A stretch of DNA of 64,000 bases from Fusibacter_C sp942493125. GTDB taxonomy: Bacteria; Bacillota; Clostridia; Peptostreptococcales; Acidaminobacteraceae. Where the stretch lies: assembly GCA_942493125.1 (NCBI GenBank), contig OW818667.1, positions 2,418,001 through 2,482,000 on the forward strand. The letters are read 5' to 3'. How positions within the stretch are numbered: the stretch's first letter is position 1; each line of letters begins with the position of its first letter. The notes beneath the pieces were generated by a model. The model had not been told where the DNA came from. It did no database searches and saw only the letters and a program-made list of their open reading frames with translations. Below, one piece after another: positions 25,795-34,622 of the stretch. Both the position numbers and the translations under genes were made by a program.

Positions 25795-25983
25795 ATGAAG
25801 TTTCATCTCCGAATTTGGCATACCTTCGGAAGGTGGAAGTTCGATTAATTTAAAAAGCTAGCGAGTAGTCGAACACCTCGCCTCTCTTCAATGACCTGTC
25901 GATTTGTTAAAAGAATACACACAGGTGTATCGCTCCTATCTCTATGGCACGGTGGATTACACCACAGACAATGCAGGAAATTA
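25795..25983 (+). pseudogene. Island repeat and decayed RHS core fragment
   Basis: A short form of the intergenic repeat (CATCTCCGAATTTGG, GGAAGGTGGAAGTTCG; 25803-25847) is followed at about 25886-25983 by DNA matching 13520-13615 of the main RHS gene (CTGTCGATTTGTTAAAAGAA, then CTATGGCACGGTGGATTACA) with frame-breaking changes. This is the last RHS trace in the island. Confidence 0.8.
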
Positions 25984-26030
25984 GTGGTAAATATATTTTC
26001 TCTGCAATTAATCGAGAATAAGGAGAAGTT

Positions 26031-26276
26031 ATGACAATAAAAGATAAACTGTTAATCAGACTAAGTATTTTTTTTGATGAGATAGACATTTCCATGGAAA
26101 ACGCTGGGCATATAGAATTATTACTGGACGAACTATACCCAGATAATGAAGAAGTTCAGGAATTTATAACATGCTTAGCTTCATATAGACCCGGTGGTGG
26201 AGAATTTTTGTATGACACGGAGCAAATAATCAAGCATGGGAAATTTATTCTTAAATTATTAATTGATACAAAGTAG
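26031..26276 (+). CDS. Small acidic helical protein, orphan immunity candidate
   Basis: An 81-residue cytoplasmic acidic helical protein (SIFFDEIDISMENAGHIELL, then LASYRPGGGEFLYDTEQIIK). AAGGAG precedes the ATG at good distance. The size, charge and position behind the last RHS remnant are those of a small immunity protein, but no family is recognised and the toxin is absent. Confidence 0.5.
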   Translation: MTIKDKLLIRLSIFFDEIDISMENAGHIELLLDELYPDNEEVQEFITCLASYRPGGGEFLYDTEQIIKHGKFILKLLIDTK

Positions 26277-26381
26277 AAAAAAGTTTAGAGCGAAATCATG
26301 AATAGTCTCACATTATTTTTGCCTAAATTGTTTGATGTAATATTTTATGAAGTTTCAGAGATTCAAGATTGGAAGAATTAC

Positions 26382-26411
26382 ATAAAAAAAAGACTCTTAA
26401 ACGGAGTCTTT
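26382..26411 (-). terminator. Terminator of yccF
   Basis: On the minus strand AAGACTC and GAGTCTT form a stem followed by a run of seven T. It may also stop rightward transcripts from the island. Confidence 0.75.
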
Positions 26412-26416
26412 TCCAA

Positions 26417-26776
26417 CTATATCCTAGCCCCAAACGGTATCAAAGCAAGTTGTGCCAATTTTAAATGTTGTTTCGCAAACGGCAAACCTATGATGGTGAT
26501 GCCTAGCAATAGTGCAAATGTAAGATGCATGATACATAACTCCCATCCAAGGACCAAAAGCCATATGATGTTGCCGATTAAACCACCTGCACCAAAATTT
26601 CCGAGACTGACATCTTTTCCAAAGGGCGCGAGTGACAAGCCAGCGATTTTGAAACACTGTATGCCAAATGGAATGCCGATCACGGTGATACATAATAATG
26701 CGCCTGCGATGGTCCAGCCTATTGCTGAGATTAATCCACCTAAAATAATCCATATCAAATTGCCTATAAGAGACAT
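26417..26776 (-). CDS. yccF: YccF-domain inner-membrane protein
   Basis: A 119-residue membrane protein with the two tandem YccF domains: each has a Gly-rich helix and the pattern GIPFGIQCFKIAGLSLAPFG, repeated as GLPFAKQHLKLAQLALIPFG. About four membrane segments. The length fits the family. YccF proteins have no proven function; some sit near channels or transporters. It lies alone on the minus strand, marking the right border of the RHS island. The opposite-strand frame over it is a shadow. Confidence 0.9.
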   Translation of the reverse strand: MSLIGNLIWIILGGLISAIGWTIAGALLCITVIGIPFGIQCFKIAGLSLAPFGKDVSLGNFGAGGLIGNIIWLLVLGWELCIMHLTFALLLGITIIGLPFAKQHLKLAQLALIPFGARI

Positions 26777-26914
26777 ATTTTTCCTCCGTTAATCTTCGTT
26801 TATTATTTAAGAAAATTTCATGATTACCAATTTCCTATGTATAACCATATTATAAAGGACATACATGGGAATGTCGTTAGGATTGGATTAGAAAATGAAA
26901 ATAACGCAGCGCAC

Positions 26915-26944
26915 TTGAAATATCCGCTGGGATAAGACTATAAT
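26915..26944 (+). promoter_or_regulatory. Putative promoter of the ArsR-type gene at 26991
   Basis: TTGAAA (26915-26920) and a perfect TATAAT (26939-26944) are 18 bases apart, 47 bases before the ATG. Confidence 0.6.
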
Positions 26945-26990
26945 AGGACTATGGCAAATACATTATCATATAATTTAGAATGGAGAACCT

Positions 26991-27992
26991 ATGAAAGTCA
27001 GCTTTAGACATCAACTTAAAATCGAATATAGTCGTGTCATCGAAGCGCTTTCATTGATGTGCACTCTGGGCAATAATTTGGATCAGGTAGATGTGATGGA
27101 TTTTGTCGAATTTGAGCCAATAAAAGTCGGCAATATGTCATTTTTTTATAGGTTCAGTCAGTTGCCTCAAATGCGTTTTGCATGGCTGGAATTTGCTCTG
27201 TTATCCTTTGAGCGTGAGGACTTTAGTTTATTTATCAAGGATATTCGAAGCAACACACCTGCGAAACAACTTGTCACACTGCTTGGCCATGAAATTGATG
27301 AAAGTGAAGCAGAAGCTGCTTTATCATCGACGGATGAGGCCATTAAATTGGTGCAACGCTTAAAATACGATGAGAACCTCGTTGACATCATCACATCGCT
27401 ATCAAGTGTCATCGACCAATTTTGTGACCTGTTAAAGACTATTGATACGTACAAGCCATTTAATGATAAATTGGACACATTGATCCAAACCAAAGGATAT
27501 GACGCGCTACTGGATCAGTTCACCAAAGGCACTTTTGAAAGACATCCTCTTTCCTATGCGCAAGAGGTTATGGGCAAACCTTTTTGGAACATAGCAGATT
27601 ATACGCGGTATGAATTTATACCGGTCTATTTTATCAGCCCCTATTCGATGCGCCTAATGGATGGCGACAGCATGATTTTCATCCAAGCAGTTAACAGAAG
27701 GCCACGAACACCTGAAGCATTTTTGGAAAGTGTCTTGGACCCTCTAAAGAGTGTATCCGATGCCACACGACTTAAAATTTTGAGAATGCTCTATATGCAC
27801 CCAATGTACGGCAAGGAAATTGCCGAAGCTCTAAATCTCACCACAGCGACGGTCTCTCATCACCTAGAAGCGCTATTCCAGCAAGGACTAGTGAATGTCG
27901 AAAAGGTCAAGCAGATCAAGTATTTTAGTACCAACTATACGAGACTCAGTCGATCGCTTGATGAAGTGACTAAGTATATTAAAGAAAAGTAG
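26991..27992 (+). CDS. ArsR-type regulator with a long N-terminal domain
   Basis: A 333-residue protein. The last 90 residues are an ArsR winged helix: VSDATRLKILRMLYMHPMYG, then IAEALNLTTATVSHHLEAL, and a wing VEKVKQIKYFSTN. The first 230 residues are a separate domain without cysteine-rich metal sites, so this is not a classic metal sensor; ligand sensing is an inference. A distant relative with the same layout lies at 61176. A terminator and a promoter with dyads separate it from the ABC exporter that follows, its likely target. Confidence 0.8.
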   Translation: MKVSFRHQLKIEYSRVIEALSLMCTLGNNLDQVDVMDFVEFEPIKVGNMSFFYRFSQLPQMRFAWLEFALLSFEREDFSLFIKDIRSNTPAKQLVTLLGHEIDESEAEAALSSTDEAIKLVQRLKYDENLVDIITSLSSVIDQFCDLLKTIDTYKPFNDKLDTLIQTKGYDALLDQFTKGTFERHPLSYAQEVMGKPFWNIADYTRYEFIPVYFISPYSMRLMDGDSMIFIQAVNRRPRTPEAFLESVLDPLKSVSDATRLKILRMLYMHPMYGKEIAEALNLTTATVSHHLEALFQQGLVNVEKVKQIKYFSTNYTRLSRSLDEVTKYIKEK

Positions 27993-28055
27993 ACGATCCT
28001 AAATAAATGATCCTAGATAATGATCCACAAATATTCAAATATAATTGTTCGACGA

Positions 28056-28081
28056 AAAAGTGCTTAGGCACTTTTTTTTTA
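28056..28081 (+). terminator. Terminator between regulator and ABC exporter
   Basis: AAAAGTGC-TTAG-GCACTTTT followed by T residues. It separates the two transcripts. Confidence 0.85.
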
Positions 28082-28086
28082 TGCTC

Positions 28087-28143
28087 TTGACACGAAAATG
28101 AAAGAATTGTATATTAGGCGTATATCTAATAAGACAAATGTCT
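28087..28143 (+). promoter_or_regulatory. ABC exporter promoter with operator-like dyads
   Basis: TTGACA (28087-28092) and TATATT (28110-28115) are 17 bases apart. ATTAG (28113-28117) and CTAAT (28126-28130) form one dyad across the start region, and AGACA-AA-TGTCT (28132-28143) a second. Both suit repression by the adjacent ArsR-type regulator (inference). Confidence 0.65.
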
Positions 28144-28190
28144 AATATGCAATTTCATCCATTCAATCAATTTCAAGAAAGAGGTGCACA

Positions 28191-28994
28191 ATGACGACAC
28201 ATCCCCTCCCAGTTATTTCGGTAAAGGAACTAAAACGAACGTACATGACAAAGCTTGGTTTGTTGAATCAAGAAAAGAAAGCCGTGGAAGCGTTAAAGGG
28301 CATCAGCTTCGACATCTACCCAGGAGAAATTTTTGGCCTGCTTGGACCCAATGGCGCGGGCAAGACGACGACGATCAAAATCTTGACGACACTACTGGCG
28401 CCTACTTCAGGAGAGGCGAAAATCTTTGGCTTTGATGCCTTTGGAGATGAAAAAGCCATAAGGCCGCGCATCAACTTTATTTTTGGCGGTGAGAGAAGTC
28501 TTTATTGGCGGTTAAGTGGTGAAGATAACCTGAAGTATTTCGCAGATATTTACAAAGTGCCAAGAAAACAGCAGCCTGCTTTGATCGATCGACTCCTTGA
28601 AGAAGTGGGGCTGAGCGATGTGAGGCGACATAAGGTTGAGACGTATTCAAAGGGAATGAAGCAGCGCCTTCAGATTGCCAGAGCACTGCTCAATGAGCCC
28701 GAAGTCATATTCCTGGATGAGCCGAGCTTGGGTCTTGATCCAGTTGCTGCAAGGGCACTGAAAAAAATGGTACGGCAGATCGCCGATCAAGGCAAAACCG
28801 TTCTGCTGACGACGCACTATATGGAAGAAGCCGAGTCGCTTTGCGACCGCATTGCTATCATAAACGGTGGCGAACTCATTGCACTTGATACCGTAGATGG
28901 TCTGAGACAACGTGCGAAAACGGAGCTTCAGGATGACGCGCCACTCTCTTTAGAGGACATATATATCCACTTGATAGAGGGGAGGCCAGCATGA
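28191..28994 (+). CDS. ABC-2 type exporter, ATP-binding protein
   Basis: A 267-residue ATPase. Walker A GPNGAGKTTTIK near residue 52, signature YSKGMKQRLQIARALL near 152, Walker B VIFLDEPSLGLDP near 172, and switch His in LLTTHYMEEAESLCDR near 205. It resembles DrrA/CcmA-like ATPases of drug or lipid exporters. Its last bases overlap the next gene (ATGA at 28991), so it is translationally coupled to two ABC-2 permeases. The substrate is unknown; drug or antimicrobial export is usual for the family. Confidence 0.93.
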   Translation: MTTHPLPVISVKELKRTYMTKLGLLNQEKKAVEALKGISFDIYPGEIFGLLGPNGAGKTTTIKILTTLLAPTSGEAKIFGFDAFGDEKAIRPRINFIFGGERSLYWRLSGEDNLKYFADIYKVPRKQQPALIDRLLEEVGLSDVRRHKVETYSKGMKQRLQIARALLNEPEVIFLDEPSLGLDPVAARALKKMVRQIADQGKTVLLTTHYMEEAESLCDRIAIINGGELIALDTVDGLRQRAKTELQDDAPLSLEDIYIHLIEGRPA

Positions 28995-29761
28995 ATGCCA
29001 TCATAGCCAGCGCCACACAGCAATTTAGGACGTCCATCGGCAGACCGATGTTCAGATTTTGTGTGCTCGCTCAACCCATCATCTTTGGCTTATTGCTCGG
29101 CATGATCTATCTCGAGCGGTCAGAAATGGATTTTACACTCTATGCCGTGTTCGGGAGCGGGTTATCGACATTCTGGTCCAGCATATGTTTTTCGTCAGCG
29201 AGCGACATACACAGAGAACGTTGGTACGGCACGCTTGAAACCATATATGCCGCGCCTGCAGGCTTTAAGTGGATCGTTCTTGGTAAGATTATCGGCAATT
29301 CAGTGTGGGGCTTCCTCAGCATCTGCCTCAGCTTTAGTGTCGTCGCACTCGTGTTTCAAAAAAGCATCATCGTGGACAATGTTCTCTGGCTCATCATCGG
29401 ACTCGCACTCATGACGCTGTCACTCGTGGCCATCGGGTACCTCTTTGCAGCGCTCTTTACATTGTCCCGCAACGCAAGGGTCCTTATGAACTTTATGGAG
29501 TATCCTATCTACATTTTATGTGGCATACTGTTTCCACTTGAGCAACTGCCGGTCATACTTCAAACGTTATCATACGCATTATCCCCGACTTGGGCAGTCA
29601 AAATCATACACTACGCTGTATGGGGTGGATCATGGGCAGACGTGTTGCCCTATATCGCGGGCCTCATTACATTAACCTTGGTTTATACCGTATTATCGCT
29701 GATCATGTTCAATAAAATCGACGTCAAATGCCGCATTGAAGCCACTTTGGAGGTGTACTGA
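28991..29761 (+). CDS. ABC-2 type exporter, permease 1
   Basis: A 256-residue membrane protein with six predicted helices (for example PIIFGLLLGMIYLERSEM, then VLWLIIGLALMTLSLVAIGY) and the ABC-2 feature YPIYILCGILFPLEQLP before the last helices. It starts four bases before the ATPase stop and ends in a TGATG overlap with permease 2. It forms a heterodimeric channel with it (inference from the gene pair). Confidence 0.9.
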   Translation: MNAIIASATQQFRTSIGRPMFRFCVLAQPIIFGLLLGMIYLERSEMDFTLYAVFGSGLSTFWSSICFSSASDIHRERWYGTLETIYAAPAGFKWIVLGKIIGNSVWGFLSICLSFSVVALVFQKSIIVDNVLWLIIGLALMTLSLVAIGYLFAALFTLSRNARVLMNFMEYPIYILCGILFPLEQLPVILQTLSYALSPTWAVKIIHYAVWGGSWADVLPYIAGLITLTLVYTVLSLIMFNKIDVKCRIEATLEVY

Positions 29762-30549
29762 TGGATCCTATAAAACGACTGATTCGAAAAGCGACACTCT
29801 CTTACAAAGGCTTGTTCGCCGTCATGTCACTAAGTCAATATCTCATGGTGAACCTTGGGTCACCACTTATGCAAATGCTCTGTTTCACTTTAGTGGCCAG
29901 ATATGTCAACAAAGGGGTCGATGTCAGCTACTGGTTGATTGGCAATGCCTTGGTGCTCACGTATTTCAATGCCATTTTCGGCGTTGGCTCCCAGCTGACA
30001 CAAGAGAAAAATTCGGGTACCTTGAAACTGCTTGTCGCTTCGCCATCCAGCGGCGTCAGCATATTTTTGCCTAGGGCGACGCTGCACATACTAGACGGAC
30101 TGGTTACAGTGGTTGTAGGGCTTGCTGTTGGTGCACTACTCTTTGGCTTTCGCATCCCGCTGTCTGTCTGGCCTGCTTTTATGCTCGTTTTGATCGTGGC
30201 ATCCTTTTCGGCCATGGCCTTTGGGTTGATCATCTCCTGCTTTGGCCTTTTGACCAGAGACCTCAATATGATTCTCAATGTTGCCTCCATGGCCATGCTT
30301 GGTCTGACGGGTGCCAACTTCCCACTGGAGCGCATGCCCGTGTGGCTACAGCCCATCGGCAGTGCGATGCCACTCACCCGTAGTATTGAGGCCAGTCGCG
30401 CACTCTATGCCGGTGCACCCTTTTCCGAGATAAGCGGCATGCTAATAGGTGAGATTGGTCTAGGGATTGTGTTGATGCTTATTGGCACGCTGTTATTTAA
30501 TGTCATGACGCGCGTGGCCATTAAACAAGGCGTTCTTGAGATGTTTTAG
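29761..30549 (+). CDS. ABC-2 type exporter, permease 2
   Basis: A 262-residue ABC-2 membrane protein, the partner of permease 1. It has the conserved region MAMLGLTGANFPLERMPVWL before the last two helices and a C-terminal helix (GLGIVLMLIGTLLFNVMTRV). The start ATG shares one base with the previous stop. No terminator is obvious in the 120 bases behind it. Confidence 0.9.
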   Translation: MDPIKRLIRKATLSYKGLFAVMSLSQYLMVNLGSPLMQMLCFTLVARYVNKGVDVSYWLIGNALVLTYFNAIFGVGSQLTQEKNSGTLKLLVASPSSGVSIFLPRATLHILDGLVTVVVGLAVGALLFGFRIPLSVWPAFMLVLIVASFSAMAFGLIISCFGLLTRDLNMILNVASMAMLGLTGANFPLERMPVWLQPIGSAMPLTRSIEASRALYAGAPFSEISGMLIGEIGLGIVLMLIGTLLFNVMTRVAIKQGVLEMF

Positions 30550-30670
30550 ACAGGTATTGATTGCAGTTTAGAATGGATTTGATGTTATGATTGAAAGGAT
30601 TTGTTGCTATTATAGAAAGGTTTTGATGGTATAATAGGACATAGAAGACAAATCAAACGGAGGTTCCACA

Positions 30671-31642
30671 TTGGAGACACCTTTACTGATTAAAACGCAT
30701 CATCTCGAGCAAGCATTTACTGATTCTGTGACCTACTTAAATAGCGACGACGCGATCAAAAGCATAAAGCTAGACCCATATTGGCCAAAATGGGATTCTC
30801 CTTGGTGGCATATGTCACTGCTTTATGAAATGGGTTATGTAAGCTACATTCCAGATCATATCATCCAATTGGTTTTAGATATGATGGATACCCATTATTT
30901 GAAATTTTTCCCGATTCATGAGCACGAGCTGCCAGTGGGTATCAACCCCTATACGCGCATACCTTGCCACTGTCAGCTTGGCAATATGTATCAAATTTTG
31001 AGGTCCAAAAGACCGGATGCCGATGCCGTGCTTCCTTGGATCAGACCTTGGTTTTTAAAATATCAGCTCCCAGACGGAGGCTTAAACTGCGAGGATGACG
31101 CCTATAGAATTTCGATGAAGAGCTCCATCGCTTCCAGTCTACCTGTATTTGAGGCATTGATGATGTGCGCCGAACAAACGGGGCTTTCAGAGGAAGAAGA
31201 CGTCTTTTTAGATAAAGCAGCAGCATATGTCATCGACCATCGATTGGTCCATAAATTGACGGGCGAACTCATGGATCCAGACTTTCTGAAGCTTCAGTTC
31301 CCGAGATATTATAGCTATGATCTGCTGAGAGGGCTTCACTTTATTGCACGGTGGCACAACTATCGAAAAAGCACCAACACAGACGATGTAATCGCTTATG
31401 GCATAGAAATCCTTCAAAGCAAATTGAAAGATGGCATGCTATGCGTCGAACGCTCGGATCTGACAAGTGTGCAAACTAGAAATAGAGACGCAATGGATGA
31501 ATGGACTATAAGAGAACCTGCATCTAGATTTCAGCTATTGGACGAAGTGGGTGCAATAGGCAGTCCTTCAATCTTTCTAACCCAACAATTTGAGCAAACA
31601 CTCGTACTATTAAAAAGGGGCGACGACAATTTCCGTAAGTGA
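30671..31642 (+). CDS. Alpha/alpha-toroid protein (prenyltransferase/squalene-cyclase-like fold), unknown role
   Basis: A 323-residue protein starting at TTG with CGGAGG nine bases upstream. Repeats such as QLPDGGLNCEDDAYR and a final SPSIFLTQQFEQTL recall the terpenoid-cyclase/prenyltransferase alpha-alpha toroid, but the DXDD cyclase motif is absent. Cys and His are present (IPCHCQLGN). It may be a substrate-binding or sugar-acting toroid. It begins a run with the kinase-like gene at 31656 (13 bases apart), the membrane protein at 32451 and an acetyltransferase. Confidence 0.55.
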   Translation: METPLLIKTHHLEQAFTDSVTYLNSDDAIKSIKLDPYWPKWDSPWWHMSLLYEMGYVSYIPDHIIQLVLDMMDTHYLKFFPIHEHELPVGINPYTRIPCHCQLGNMYQILRSKRPDADAVLPWIRPWFLKYQLPDGGLNCEDDAYRISMKSSIASSLPVFEALMMCAEQTGLSEEEDVFLDKAAAYVIDHRLVHKLTGELMDPDFLKLQFPRYYSYDLLRGLHFIARWHNYRKSTNTDDVIAYGIEILQSKLKDGMLCVERSDLTSVQTRNRDAMDEWTIREPASRFQLLDEVGAIGSPSIFLTQQFEQTLVLLKRGDDNFRK

Positions 31643-31655
31643 TTGGAGAGTAAAC

Positions 31656-32408
31656 ATGCACGCAGAATTTATAAACGACAGACGCCTCATCGGGCAAGGG
31701 AAAATGGCCAATGTATACCTTTGGAAGGGCTTTGCCTACAAATGCTTTGAGGCAAATTATCCTGAAGAATGGCTCGACTATGAGATGAACCTTCAAAATG
31801 TGATTAGCGCATGCCATTTACCTACGGTTAAGTATATGCCTTCAGAGTTTCCAAACAGTATAAAAATGGACTATATTGAGGGCATATCCCTTGCCGATCG
31901 CATGAGAAAAGAAAAATACAAAGACGGCGTAGACGATCTGTTTCACTTGTTTAAGGAAGTCCACGCAATCCGGGAGATTGAGCTGCCTAAACTCAATCCC
32001 TATTTGATACGCGTAATTTCAAATATGACGTATAGCAAAAAGATTCAGGCTGACGCCCTGCTTTACATTTCCGAGATTCCTAACGATCAGGTCCTTTGCC
32101 ACTTGGACTTTCACTTCTTAAACATCATGTATTCAAACGATCAGTATACGATCATTGATTGGATCAATGCCAAACTGGGCAATCCCATCTACGACTTTGC
32201 GAGATCGTATGTGATTTTGCATGAGTTTACATTTAGATTGTCAAAAAAATTCTTGACCAAAGTGCAGAAAGAATGTAGTTTTGATCCAACCGATCTGACT
32301 AAAGCGATCATAGTCATGGCGCTGCACCGCTTGACTGAGACGGATAGCGATAAGGTGAAAGAGTTGATACTCGAACTCAGCAAAACGTTGGATAGCAGAA
32401 AGTTGTGA
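31656..32408 (+). CDS. Aminoglycoside-phosphotransferase (APH)-like kinase
   Basis: A 250-residue kinase-like protein. Gly-rich loop LIGQGKMANVYLWKG (residues about 11-25), catalytic loop LCHLDFHFLNIMY (HxDxxxxN, about 147-160) and metal-binding IIDWINAKLGNP (about 167). These match the APH family, which phosphorylates small molecules such as antibiotics, choline or sugars. The substrate is not predictable. GGAG lies just upstream. A resistance role is possible but unproven. Confidence 0.8.
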   Translation: MHAEFINDRRLIGQGKMANVYLWKGFAYKCFEANYPEEWLDYEMNLQNVISACHLPTVKYMPSEFPNSIKMDYIEGISLADRMRKEKYKDGVDDLFHLFKEVHAIREIELPKLNPYLIRVISNMTYSKKIQADALLYISEIPNDQVLCHLDFHFLNIMYSNDQYTIIDWINAKLGNPIYDFARSYVILHEFTFRLSKKFLTKVQKECSFDPTDLTKAIIVMALHRLTETDSDKVKELILELSKTLDSRKL

Positions 32409-32450
32409 CTATACAATCAGTGGGCACGAGATATCAACAGGGAGGTTTCA

Positions 32451-33506
32451 TTGAACGCGATGGTGTCGATACTTGGTGTTACTACCTTAAGTGTCATTGG
32501 ATATAAAGTGTTTGAAATGTTTCATTTTCCAGCCAGTAAGATCATAGGCCCTATCTTCATAGTGGCCTTGGTTCAATTGACTGGGGTCACATTTATATTG
32601 CCTACCATTTTTCAGGTTATTTTTTCAATCCTATTTGGCGTTTATCTCGGTTTGAGGTTTGATAGGGATGCATTGAAACAGCTCCGGCGACTTATTTGGC
32701 CCTCAATCGCAATATCCGTCGCCTATTTGCTACTGACGATGGGTTACGGTTTTTTACTGACAAAGATAAGTGGCATGGACCATTATACGTCTTTTCTTGC
32801 AGTGATTCCAGGCGGCATCGCAGAGACGGGTGTTCTAGCGGTATCTTTCGGTGCGAATCTCGCGCAAGTTACAGCCTTTCAACTGCTGCGTTTTTTGTCG
32901 ATTATCATGATCGTCCCACTTCTTACCAAACACGTTATTGTGAGGGTGTTGAAGCTAACGCCAACTGAGAAAGTGAAGATGCCAGTTGTTCAACCTTCCC
33001 CTGAAACGAATAGGCTGATACATTCTTATTTATGGTTATTTGTTGCGGGGTTAGTGGGGGCGTTGTTGTTTCAATGGCTACGCCTTCCAGCCGCTTTATT
33101 GCTAGGCGCGACATTTAGCGTGTCAGCTACAAAATTATTCGTCAAAACACCTTTTAAGACACCGCCAAAGTGGATTTACGATTTCGCGCAGATTGGTATG
33201 GGTGCAGTGATTGGTACGAGCTTTACCCTTGAAAGTATGAAAGTCGTGGCATCACTTTGGATGCCACTCATGATAATGACGGTAATGATCATATCCTCAA
33301 GTTTATTGATCGCTTTAATTTTTGGTAAACTATTTAAATTGGATTTTCTAACATCGCTGATGAGTGTGTTGCCAGGTGGACTATCTACGATGATTGTGCT
33401 CGCAGAGGACTTTGATTCCGATATCGTCACCATCAGTACGCTGCAGCTGGTAAGATTGTTGACCGCTGTGATGGTGATTCCGATTTTATATAGCATTTTA
33501 CTGTGA
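32451..33506 (+). CDS. AbrB-type (AbrB_dup) membrane protein
   Basis: A 351-residue protein with about ten membrane helices and two related halves, each with a motif of the form FLAVIPGGIAETGVLAVSFG and LMSVLPGGLSTMIVLAEDF. This duplicated unit defines the AbrB/putative ammonia monooxygenase membrane family, which is unrelated to the DNA-binding AbrB. It is probably a transporter. TTG 32451 has GGGAGG upstream; ATG 32460 is an alternative start. Confidence 0.85.
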   Translation: MNAMVSILGVTTLSVIGYKVFEMFHFPASKIIGPIFIVALVQLTGVTFILPTIFQVIFSILFGVYLGLRFDRDALKQLRRLIWPSIAISVAYLLLTMGYGFLLTKISGMDHYTSFLAVIPGGIAETGVLAVSFGANLAQVTAFQLLRFLSIIMIVPLLTKHVIVRVLKLTPTEKVKMPVVQPSPETNRLIHSYLWLFVAGLVGALLFQWLRLPAALLLGATFSVSATKLFVKTPFKTPPKWIYDFAQIGMGAVIGTSFTLESMKVVASLWMPLMIMTVMIISSSLLIALIFGKLFKLDFLTSLMSVLPGGLSTMIVLAEDFDSDIVTISTLQLVRLLTAVMVIPILYSILL

Positions 33507-33522
33507 TAGAAGGGGGGAAAAC

Positions 33523-34521
33523 ATGCTTACTTTTGTGAAAGACTATAAAAAAGACGATGGCCTTAGACAGTCATTTGATGCACTGGCAAAAAATACATTT
33601 GGCATCTCCTTTGAAGCTTGGTATCAAAATGGCTGCTGGGATGACAACTACATCACTTACAGCTTTCATGATGCCGGTAAAATCGTCGCCAATGCCTCTG
33701 CCAACCGCATGACATTGAAAATTGACGGCATCCAATCAACAGTATCCGCGATACAGATTGGAACCGTTATGACCGATCCAGCCTATCGCAGAAAAGGACT
33801 TGCACACGCATTGATACAGAAGATCTTTGAAGATTTTGATGCTGAAGTCAGTTTATATTACTTGGCGGCTGACCTTGATGCTAAGCCACTATATGAAAAA
33901 TGCGGCTTTGTCGAAATCCCTGAGACGTGTTATCACTATGTGGTACCTAGTTTGAATGCAGAAAACGAGGCATCTTATGAAAATAAAATGCATACAACTG
34001 AAAATCTTGTAAATGAATATCATAAAAATGAACCGCTCAAATTGACAAAGACAACTTTGTCACTTGAAGCATTTTTAAATTGGAAACGAAACGCGATGTC
34101 CAAAGGTTGCGCATTTGACGTCGAAAGCGATGCGCATATCACTGCCTTTTATTGGTTTCATGGAATCAAAGACAAACTCTACACGCTTGGAGATGACTGC
34201 TTGGTTATTGCAGACATTTCTGAGGATGGACGCAAGATGACGCTACTTGATTATTATTTTGTTGATGCACTAGCATTGAGCAAACAAGAATTGAACAAAA
34301 GAGAACTGAAATCGATTCGACTGGAATCTGTTATAAAAGCAATTGCTGGAATGCCCGAAGGACAGATCGAAAAAATAGATTTCGCATTTGATATGACGGG
34401 GTTTCAAGAGATGCTTCAACTCACAAGCCGTAAAGTGGAAAAAAGCGGTTGGATGATACGGTCAATAGGAGAGATATGTTTTCCTGAGACATTTTGCTAT
34501 CCAAAACTTGCGCAGGCATGA
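33523..34521 (+). CDS. GNAT-family N-acetyltransferase, two-domain
   Basis: A 332-residue protein. The N-terminal GNAT domain (residues about 1-145) shows IGTVMTDPAYRRKGLAHALI, with the acetyl-CoA loop RRKGLA, and YLAADLDAKPLYEKCGFVEI. The C-terminal half (about 170-330) is a second, degenerate alpha/beta domain, the layout of Eis-like or sterol-carrier-like acetyltransferases. GGGGGG precedes the ATG. Substrate unknown. The convergent terminator at 34533 ends it. Confidence 0.85.
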   Translation: MLTFVKDYKKDDGLRQSFDALAKNTFGISFEAWYQNGCWDDNYITYSFHDAGKIVANASANRMTLKIDGIQSTVSAIQIGTVMTDPAYRRKGLAHALIQKIFEDFDAEVSLYYLAADLDAKPLYEKCGFVEIPETCYHYVVPSLNAENEASYENKMHTTENLVNEYHKNEPLKLTKTTLSLEAFLNWKRNAMSKGCAFDVESDAHITAFYWFHGIKDKLYTLGDDCLVIADISEDGRKMTLLDYYFVDALALSKQELNKRELKSIRLESVIKAIAGMPEGQIEKIDFAFDMTGFQEMLQLTSRKVEKSGWMIRSIGEICFPETFCYPKLAQA

Positions 34522-34532
34522 CGTGAAATTAA

Positions 34533-34578
34533 AAAAAGTAGGTACGAAGCCATATTGAAGACTTCGTACCTACTTTTT
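34533..34578. terminator. Bidirectional terminator between convergent genes
   Basis: A perfect 17-bp stem, AAAAAGTAGGTACGAAG with CTTCGTACCTACTTTTT, has A-runs at the left and T-runs at the right. It can serve both the acetyltransferase and the flavoprotein gene. Confidence 0.9.
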
Positions 34579-34622
34579 AATTTAAACTTTTATAATGAAG
34601 ATGTCGAGAGATTTGCTATTAA

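Noticed and set aside
16486..26280. Insertion sequence or transposase in the island
   Set aside because: No frame with a transposase motif was found, and the repeats found are too short or lack target duplications that I could see.
26298..26792. 164-codon frame on the plus strand
   Set aside because: It lies opposite yccF, whose family motif and ribosome site are clear; the plus frame has unnatural composition.
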